Assembly: GCA_943787225.1 (NCBI GenBank)
Contig: CALSLP010000004.1
Coordinates: forward strand, 390,594-454,593
Origin: an uncultured Alphaproteobacteria bacterium
GTDB taxonomy: Bacteria; Pseudomonadota; Alphaproteobacteria; MPNO01; UBA2964
Direction: 5' to 3'
Length of the DNA stretch: 64,000 nucleotides
In this document: piece after piece, positions 57,899 to 64,000 of the stretch
Numbering within the stretch: position 1 is the stretch's first letter
How the letters are laid out: each line of letters starts with the position of its first letter
Program-made: the position numbers and the translations under genes
Notes under the pieces: generated by a model
What the model was told of the DNA's origin: nothing
The model's input: only the letters and a program-made list of their open reading frames with translations
Databases searched by the model: none

Positions 57899-58599
57899 AT
57901 GGCCGTTACCCGGTTCACAAATATCCGAGCCTGCGTCTTCGATGTCTATGGCACCTTGCTGGATTTCAATTCAGCCGTTGCAAATTGTCGGGAAGAAATT
58001 GGCCCTGCGGCTGACCAACTGTCAGAATTGTGGCGCCGCAAACAACTAGAATATACCTGGCTGCGAAGCCTCATGGGCGATCATGCCAACTTTTGGCAAG
58101 TCACCGGCGAGGCGCTTGGATCATTCTCTAGCAGCTCTCGAGATCAAGAATTCAACTCTGCGCGAAAAGCTCATGGGCCTCTATCGAGAGCTTGCCCCCT
58201 ACCCGGAAGTTTCAAAGACACTTAAGACGATTAAAGAGGCCGGCCTTAGAACGGCAGTCCTTTCAAACGGCGACCCCCGTATGTTGACGGAAGGTCTCGA
58301 AGCTGCCGGTATCCGGAATCTACTGGATGAGATATTTTCAATAGAGTCTGTCGGCATTTTCAAACCCCACCCGTCGGTCTATGAGCCATGCGGCTAATGC
58401 CCTCAACGTTTCACCGCACCAGATTGCTTTTCAATCCGCCAATGGCTGGGATATTGCAGGCGCTGCAGCATTTGGATTTACCACGACCTGGATCAATCGG
58501 GCTGAGCTTGCGGAAGAACGCCTTCCAAGCGGACCGGCGGCGACAATTCCTTCCTTATCTGAATTACCGGCCTTGCTCGGCATCTCAATAGAAAATTAA
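57899..58599 (+). CDS. Haloacid dehalogenase, type II (HAD), frameshifted
   Basis: HAD hydrolase of about 230 aa in three frames (breaks near 58125 and 58380). Nucleophile Asp in CVFDVYGTLLDF, Ser/Asn motif in RTAVLSNGDPRML, Lys in GIFKPHPSVYE, and the final acidic motif region FQSANGWDIAGAAAFGFTTTW. These are the L-2-haloacid dehalogenase signatures. Starts 11 nt after slt. Confidence 0.82.
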
Positions 58600-58611
58600 A
58601 ATACACCGACT

Positions 58612-59605
58612 ATGAATCACCAAATCGACCTACCAACCTACGAAGATATTGCGGCAGCCGCCGCAAGGCTCAAAGGCAAAGCGCGCACCACACCGCTCAT
58701 AGAATCCTTTGGCGCCAGTGAAACCTGCAACGCTAGGGTTTTTCTGAAAGCAGAGCCCTTACAGCATACCGGCTCCTTCAAGTTCCGCGGCGCTTTCAAT
58801 CTGATAAGCCAGCTGTCAGCTGAACAAAGAGCCAAAGGCGTCGTGGCCTATTCGTCGGGCAATCACGCTCAAGCTGTTGCAAAAGTCGCCAGTCTTGGAA
58901 ACATCAAAGCAACCATCGTCATGCCCCGTGATGCCCCTCAAATCAAGATTGAGGCAACACGAAACTTTGGTGCCCAAACAGTTCTCTACGACCGCTACAC
59001 AGAGTCTCGTGAAGACATCGCCGCCGTCATCGTAAAAGAGTCTGGGGCGACACTCGTCCCTCCTTTTGACCACCCGCATACAATCGCCGGACAAGGCACT
59101 GTCGGTCTGGAGATCGCCGAGCAGCTAGCTGAACTGGACTGTGTTCCCGATGCTGTCCTCGTGCCCTGCAGCGGTGGCGGTCTTGTCGCAGGGATCGCGA
59201 CAGCCGTGCCGCATCACTTTCCCGACACACAAATTTACGTAGTCGAGCCAGAGGGCTTTGATGATACCGCAAGATCCCTCGCAAGCGGTGTGAGAGAAAC
59301 TGCCGACAGCAAGGCCAAATCGATTTGTGACGCCCTACTGGTCCCAACGCCGGGACAGCTTACGTTCGCAATAAACCAGCAGCTTTTGGCCGGCGGCTAC
59401 AAAGTAACCGATGCCATGGTGCAAAAGGGCAATGGCCTTCGCGTTTTTACAGGAAAAATTGGTTGTCGAACCTGGTGGCGCCGTTGCCCTGGCCGCGCTT
59501 CTAAATAGAGTAGATGACTTTTCCGGCAAAACGATCGTCGCCGTTCTGTCCGGCGGCAATGTCGATCCCGCTACCTTCAGCAAAGCAATTAGTGAAACCG
59601 CTTAA
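58612..59605 (+). CDS. Threonine ammonia-lyase (threonine/serine dehydratase), one frameshift
   Basis: PLP enzyme of about 330 aa. Lys in TGSFKFRGAFNL, SSGNHAQAVAKVA and the phosphate-binding CSGGGLVAGIA. A frame break near 59455 moves the end (KLVVEPGGAVALAALL, SGGNVDP) to another frame. It lacks an ACT regulatory domain, so it is the short biodegradative type or a serine racemase-like enzyme. Overlaps bactofilin by 4 nt, convergent. Confidence 0.88.
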
Positions 59606-60030
59606 GAACTCCGTGGCGTTGCCGGCAATCCATCACTGACAATGAGATTGATGCCAGCTTGCTCACCTTCTTCTACCGCGTTGAGGCGGCGGCAATGACC
59701 ATCGAGCTGAGCCCCCGGTTCGATATTAAGTGTTTCGTGAAAGATGTCGCCTTTGACCTGAGCCGTCCGCGTCAAGGTGACAGCACGGCTTCTGATCTGG
59801 CCTTTGACCGTTCCCCGGACAAGCGCTTCATCGGCAACCACAGCGCCTCTAATCTCACCGGTTTCACCGACGCTGAGTTTGTTGCTCCGGACATCGCCGT
59901 CAACAGTGCCGTCAATCTGAACCTCGCCTTCGCAGTTTAGGTTCCCGCTTACCGTCAGATCTGCGCTAATGATCGTCGGCACCGCGGGCTTCTTTTTCGC
60001 GGTACTTTTTTTCTTACCCTTTGAAAACAT
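59602..60030 (-). CDS. Bactofilin
   Basis: Polymerising cytoskeletal protein of 142 aa. A basic N-terminus (KGKKKSTAKKKP), then a right-handed beta-helix core: TIISADLTVSGNLNCEGEVQ, IDGTVDGDVRSNKLSVGETG, VRGTVKGQIRSRAV. Bactofilins localise cell-wall enzymes; the M23 peptidase gene directly upstream overlaps it by 17 nt, the usual pairing. Confidence 0.95.
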   Translation of the reverse strand: MFSKGKKKSTAKKKPAVPTIISADLTVSGNLNCEGEVQIDGTVDGDVRSNKLSVGETGEIRGAVVADEALVRGTVKGQIRSRAVTLTRTAQVKGDIFHETLNIEPGAQLDGHCRRLNAVEEGEQAGINLIVSDGLPATPRSS

Positions 60031-61325
60031 CTTTGCCTGCCTTGATAAAGTTCAGTGGATCAACGGCCTTCTTATTTACTCTTATTTCGTAATGCACATG
60101 CGGGCCCGTACTCCGGCCCGACGAACCAAGTTCGCCAATCTTATCGCCAATTTTTACGATCTTGACCTCTTTTGACGCTGGTGCGCCGAAGGTGGCCGGT
60201 AGCGCGTCACAATGCCAAATCCATGATCAATCTCGATGACAGCGGCCATAGCGCCCCTTCCAACCCGGCAAAGACCACTTTGCCATCCGCCGGCGCGAAT
60301 ATCGTTGACCGCGGTTTTCGCGGCGAGATCCAGTCCATTGATGCTGTGCCCATTTTTTGTTCATGGGATCGCTACGGCGCCGACCAAACCTGCTCGACTA
60401 GATTATAGTGATCTATCGGCGCCAATAAGCGGCACAGACCGCATCAGCTTGTTCAAGATCTTCCCAATGCGTCAGATGCTGTTCCAGAATAGCGTCATCA
60501 TCTTCCAGAACGGTCTTGCTACCTTTGCCGGCGGGGATAAACGGCCCGCCCGTAGAATAGAGTTCTGGCTTATAGGCCTGCAGGAGCTTTTCCGGTTTCC
60601 AACCCCGACGCTCTCGATAATGCCCGTAATCTTCCGGATATCATGACAGCGTACGCTCGCTCACCGCCGCGAGAGCCGACTTTCTGGGATTTGCGCATAA
60701 ACTTAATGCGCTGCTCGAGCCGGTCCACGCGCTTTTGCAGCCAGTCTCGCGCGCTGGCGAACGCGCCCGGATCGACAAGCGCCGTCGTCAGCTCTGATTT
60801 GGCCTGCGTCTACTTTTGTGATTAGAGACGGCCCGTATATTTTTCGGCCTTCTCAAGCTGCTTCTCGAGTCCTCTTGAGCTGCGCGTTCAATGACCGCCT
60901 GGCGTCGGAGCTGTTCGCCGCGTTTGCGCTCAGAGACCTGCAGTTCTGCCTTCAGCTTCTTTCAGCGCGGCATTAAAATTGTCAGTCTGGGTAATCAGAC
61001 CAACAAGGTTGTGGTGGCTTGTCTTCAACGTGCCGGCGACATCCGTGATTTCGCTCTGCATGTCCGTCACTTTGCCGGTAAGCGACCGGTTGTGGCTTAT
61101 GGCCCGGGCGAGGTCTTCAGTCTTCGCCTGAATGATGGCGATTCATACCCGTGATAGACCGACGCTGACATGGGCGAACCAGCCCAGAAAACCGACAAGG
61201 CCGACAAAAGCAGGGATTTGAACCCAGCGCGAGATGGTGAGGTGCTTAACCGTCCCGCGACGCCCGTATAACAACGATGTCGCGCGCTTCAGGTAGCAGC
61301 AGCGAGAGTAGCCGTCCTACGCCCT
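60014..61325 (-). pseudogene. M23 family metallopeptidase (bactofilin-linked), multiply frameshifted
   Basis: LytM-type endopeptidase in many frame pieces. N-terminal LLLPEARDIVVIRASR and the hydrophobic PAFVGLVGFLGWFAHVSVG membrane region, then coiled coil (DLARAISHNRSLTGKVTDMQ, WLQKRVDRLEQRIKFMRK), and the catalytic end with VIEIDHGFGIVTRY and the HxH of SGRSTGPHVHYEIRVNKK. The start is approximate. The order and the overlap with bactofilin match intact homologues; stops in several frames point to read errors. Confidence 0.78.
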
Positions 61326-61544
61326 TAACAAATACTTAGCAGCCAGTCCATGGCTATAATCTTCCCCCGACCGAGATGTATTCAAAAACAACTAACTTCC
61401 CAGCAACGGCCTGATTGGCGTGTTACCGGAACTTCTTCTCTACATCCCCCATTGAAACCGGTGCATTGCTCCCCAGCCAACACCGGCGGTAAATCTAGCG
61501 AAATAAAGTTAACAAGGCAACAATTTGCTTGCCTCAATAATTGC

Positions 61545-62643
61545 TCAATCATCCTTCGAACAAAATACTCTGTCCCGCGCCTCTTCGGCCCAGCGAAGCC
61601 ATGTCCCGGTTCCGTCGATGGGCTGATGTTGCCGTCCTCATCCAAATCCACCGGATTGTCGAAAAAGAGGCTCCAGAAGCGGGAAATGTTCGAGCCATGT
61701 TACGGCAGGGGCAGCCGCTGCTAAATGCACGAACAAAGCCGGCAAAAAGTGCGGCGCAACGCCAACCCCATAATGCCCTGCCACCGTCGCCACCCGCATC
61801 GCCTCGGTGATACCACCGATCATTGCAAGATCCGGCTGAACTAACAGCGCATGATTTAGCCTCAAGAAATGGCGCGAGCTCAACCAGCCCCTGATGATGC
61901 TCTCCCGTCGCTATGGCGACCGGAGACTGTGCCGCCAATGCGCGCATACCCCACGATATCCTGCGCCGGTAGCGGTTCTTCGAGCCACAATCAGATTATA
62001 GTCGGCGCAGGCATTCGCGAGCCATTGCGCCGTTACGAGATCACATTTCTCATTGGCATCCCCCATCACCGCTACCCCGGCAGGCAGGCGCTTCAGCGAC
62101 CGCCTTCAATCGATCGATGTCCGCAGCATTGCCGGCAAACCGGAGTTTGACGGCCGTACACCCTTGATCGGCATAGTTTCAGCGCCTGCTCTAACGGCGT
62201 CTTCCGGCGCCTGTGTCGGCCCAAAACCACCGCTGCCATACACTTTAACCGGCCTCGGGACACCGCCAAGGGCCTCCGCCAGTGTAATTTTCTGGCACTT
62301 TGCCCACAAATCCCAGGCCGCCAGATCAATGGCACCAATGGCAACATAACCGGTGCCGCGTCCCAGCCGATTGAGCGATCCAGCCAGGCGCTGCCATAAA
62401 GCTGGCGGTGGAATCTGCTGCGTAGCATCGACAAATTTTTCCAACATCCGGGTAGCTGTCGCCGCAACGGTTTCGCCACCACCACCAAGCACGTAGCTAA
62501 AGCCCATGCCCGTCTCACCAGTGGAGGCTTCAAGCGCAACCGCAATGACGTCAACCTCGGTAATCCCGGATCCTCCCGTCACACCTGGCAATGGATAACG
62601 CCAGAGTTCAGCTTTTGCCTTGATTATTGTCGTACAGTCATCG
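61545..62643 (-). pseudogene. Enolase-superfamily (mandelate racemase/muconate lactonizing) protein, frameshifted
   Basis: About 360 aa over several frames. N-terminal capping part AELWRYPLPGVTGGSGITEV, then VAIGAIDLAAWDLWAKCQ and GGVPRPVKVYGSGGFG; metal-site strand AGVAVMGDANEKCDLVTAQW; C-terminal LVQPDLAMIGGITEAMRVA and GVGVAPHF. This fits mandelate racemase-type dehydratases of acid sugars. The start near 62643 and the end near 61545 are inferred. It overlaps or abuts the riboflavin kinase-like gene. Confidence 0.72.
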
Positions 62644-62653
62644 TCCTTGCCCG

Positions 62654-63061
62654 TTAACTTGCTTCAGCTTCATAAATCTCTATCGCAACCAGGTCGCCGT
62701 CTTTCAGCGAAAGACTTTCCCGTACATTTACGGCGGCAATCAATTCAACTTGAGTCGCGGGATATTCGGTAACATCAGGAGTACGATTGCGGCGGCAATC
62801 TTCCCCGCAATCATCGCCCGATAACAAAAGGCATCACACCAATCTGGTTGCGGCGGCTTTATCACAATGCCCTGTGGTCGCTTTCACCCGCGCCCAGGCA
62901 GCGAGATCCTCTGTCGACGACACGATGATATTGACCGTTCCTGGATACGGATCGACACCCCAACACGTCCCGAAAAGCCGCCTTGGCCCACGGGACTTCC
63001 GTAAATCCGACGCCTTGCCCAATCCTGTGGCAATCTTGCCGTGAAGGATTTCTGTTGGCAT
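62654..63061 (-). CDS. CTP-dependent riboflavin kinase-like protein (DUF120), frameshifted
   Basis: About 135 aa in two or more frames. First part GKIATGLGKASDLRKSR and FGTCWGVDPYPGTVNIIVSS, where the PxPGTxN motif binds the metal and substrate in archaeal RibK; second part VELIAAVNVRESLSLKDGDL and VAIEIYE. The break lies near 62760-62840. This fold is known mainly from archaea, where it makes FMN from CTP and riboflavin. In this bacterium it sits ahead of an enolase-superfamily gene. Confidence 0.65.
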
Positions 63062-63138
63062 TCGCTTTCTTTCTCCAATTCGTTTTGCCAGAACGGTTCT
63101 TGCCGCGGTGCAAAATAAGATATATTCCGGTCAAGATT

Positions 63139-63213
63139 GCGGGTGTAGCTCAGTGGTAGAGCACAAGCTTCCCAAGCTTGGTGTCGAGGGTTCGATTCCC
63201 TCTACCCGCTCCA
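63139..63213 (+). tRNA. tRNA-Gly (anticodon CCC)
   Basis: Full cloverleaf: 7-bp acceptor stem 63139-63145 with 63203-63209, D arm GCTC..GAGC, anticodon stem CAAGC/GCTTG with loop TTCCCAA giving anticodon CCC, T arm GAGGG TTCGATT CCCTC, and encoded CCA at 63211-63213. It is undamaged although surrounding genes are not. Reads GGG codons. Confidence 0.93.
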
Positions 63214-63244
63214 AACTCTTCCCGTTCTAAATCGTCCGAATATA

Positions 63245-63619
63245 TCACGCTGCGCTTAGGTACCCTTCGAGCTTTGGAAGTTCGATTGGCTTCGACATCG
63301 CTCGTCACCGACATCAAGGCCAAACGCCTCACCCAACGCTTTGGTGTTGTCGAAGATAGCGCTGCGCGTACCCGCTGATCACCAAAATTCTCGCGCCGCA
63401 TTCCTGCGATCGCCAGATACTTCACCAATTCAATGCCGTCGATTTCAGGCATTACAACATCCAGAACGATGACATCTGGTTCAAACCGTTGTAACTTTCC
63501 TTGAAGTTTTCAGCGTCGGTCGTCACCCGCGTTTCATAGCCGAGACCTTCCGCAACCTGCCCAATATACTGCGCAATATCCGGCTCATCATCGACTACTA
63601 AAAGACGCCTTTTACTCAA
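63245..63619 (-). CDS. Response regulator receiver protein, frameshifted
   Basis: Single-domain CheY-like protein of about 120 aa in several frames. LLVVDDEPDIAQYIGQVAEG gives the acidic pocket, DVIVLDVVMPEIDGIELVKYL the phospho-accepting Asp, and MSKPIELPKLEGYLSAA the conserved Lys. A TTG start at 63619 overlaps the stop of the upstream kinase (TTGA). Breaks near 63300-63380 and 63480. Confidence 0.75.
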
Positions 63620-64000
63620 GATCCAACCCTCCCTGATTTCTGTTCATCGAATAATTTTTGAATGATAGCGCTAAGCTGAGTCGCCGTGTAGGGTTTTTGC
63701 AACACAATTGCTTCCTCGGGGACATCCGACGTCCCGCCACTATTGGCAAGATCCCAATTCCCGGACGCGAGTACAACCGGCAATGTCGGGTCTCGTGCAA
63801 GAATGGTTCGCGCCAGTGCCTTGCCATTTAAGGAGCCCGGAAGAAGTACATCGCTAAACAAAAGGTCTATCGGCATCTTCTCAACATAACGAGTGCGTCA
63901 TCACCGTTCTCTGCCTCAATCACGGTATAATTGAGATTATCGAGAACCGTCGCCGCAAAGGCCCGAACATCAGCATTGTCCTCAACCAGCAAGATAGACA
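63616..64000 (-). CDS. C-terminal receiver domain of a hybrid histidine kinase (partial, frameshifted)
   Basis: Runs off the window edge. SILLVEDNADVRAFAATVLD, IEAENGDDALVML, then after a break near 63885 LLFSDVLLPGSLNGKALART (phospho-acceptor Asp), VVLASGNWDL and IVLQKPYTATQLSAII (Lys). Typical of the receiver at the end of a hybrid kinase. It is followed by the single-domain receiver gene. Confidence 0.75.

Noticed and set aside
60014..61325. UGA stops within the M23 peptidase as recoded codons
   Set aside because: The stops occur together with real frame changes and with TAA/TAG, so they are products of frameshifts, not recoding.
62813..63138. tRNA-Gly as an integration site for a mobile element
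   Set aside because: No integrase, attachment repeat or second partial tRNA copy is visible nearby.

Overview
The window looks like chromosomal DNA of a free-living, flagellated, Gram-negative alphaproteobacterium, possibly Rhodospirillales-like. The grounds are the housekeeping order dapA-smpB and rpoZ-rsh-(amidohydrolase)-pdxJ-acpS-lepB-rnc-era-recO-parC, a Bpt-type leucyltransferase, motAB preceded by a CtrA-type box, a bactofilin/M23 peptidase pair, TRAP and ABC uptake systems, and many small-molecule oxygenases. Two PEP-CTERM proteins imply an exosortase elsewhere. I see no insertion sequence, phage or CRISPR array.

Layout. 0-8 kb: carbonic anhydrase, PEP-CTERM protein, YchJ-like and HIT proteins, a TauD-type dioxygenase with a VOC protein, a zinc protease-RimK fusion, a LigI-like lactonase, a thiolase and a cold-shock gene with a long leader. 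8-17 kb: membrane protein, GAF histidine kinase, a split alpha/beta hydrolase with a luciferase-like monooxygenase, an exported SUMF1-like protein, a GNAT protein, and a second PEP-CTERM gene flanked by composite palindromic repeats. 17-30 kb: a three-gene ABC importer operon, an exported intradiol dioxygenase, a PhyH/TauD dioxygenase pair divergent from an MFS transporter, MetY, HemB, penicillin acylase, flavin reductase and thioesterase. 30-41 kb: motAB, bpt, an orphan Tat-leader protein, a TRAP system (dctP facing dctQM), and parC. 41-53 kb: recO through rpoZ, folK, a NYN protein and a type-5 uracil-DNA glycosylase. 53-64 kb: dapA-smpB-sulfite oxidase-like-peroxiredoxin, then slt, a HAD protein, threonine dehydratase, bactofilin, M23 peptidase, enolase-superfamily protein, riboflavin kinase-like protein, tRNA-Gly(CCC) and two-component genes.

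The most striking observation is at 53121-53564. It is a peroxiredoxin frame that is continuous except for one in-frame UGA, exactly where the peroxidatic cysteine should be. It is followed at the right distance by a long stem-loop whose apical loop has G in the second position. Together these indicate a selenocysteine peroxiredoxin that a standard gene finder would miss or truncate.

Caution on quality: reading-frame breaks are rare in the first 41 kb (one), appear in essential genes between 41 and 50 kb (recO twice, lepB, rsh), and become dense from 55 kb to the end. I read most of them as indel errors near a contig end rather than real gene decay. The peroxiredoxin UGA is not a frameshift, since both halves are in one frame.
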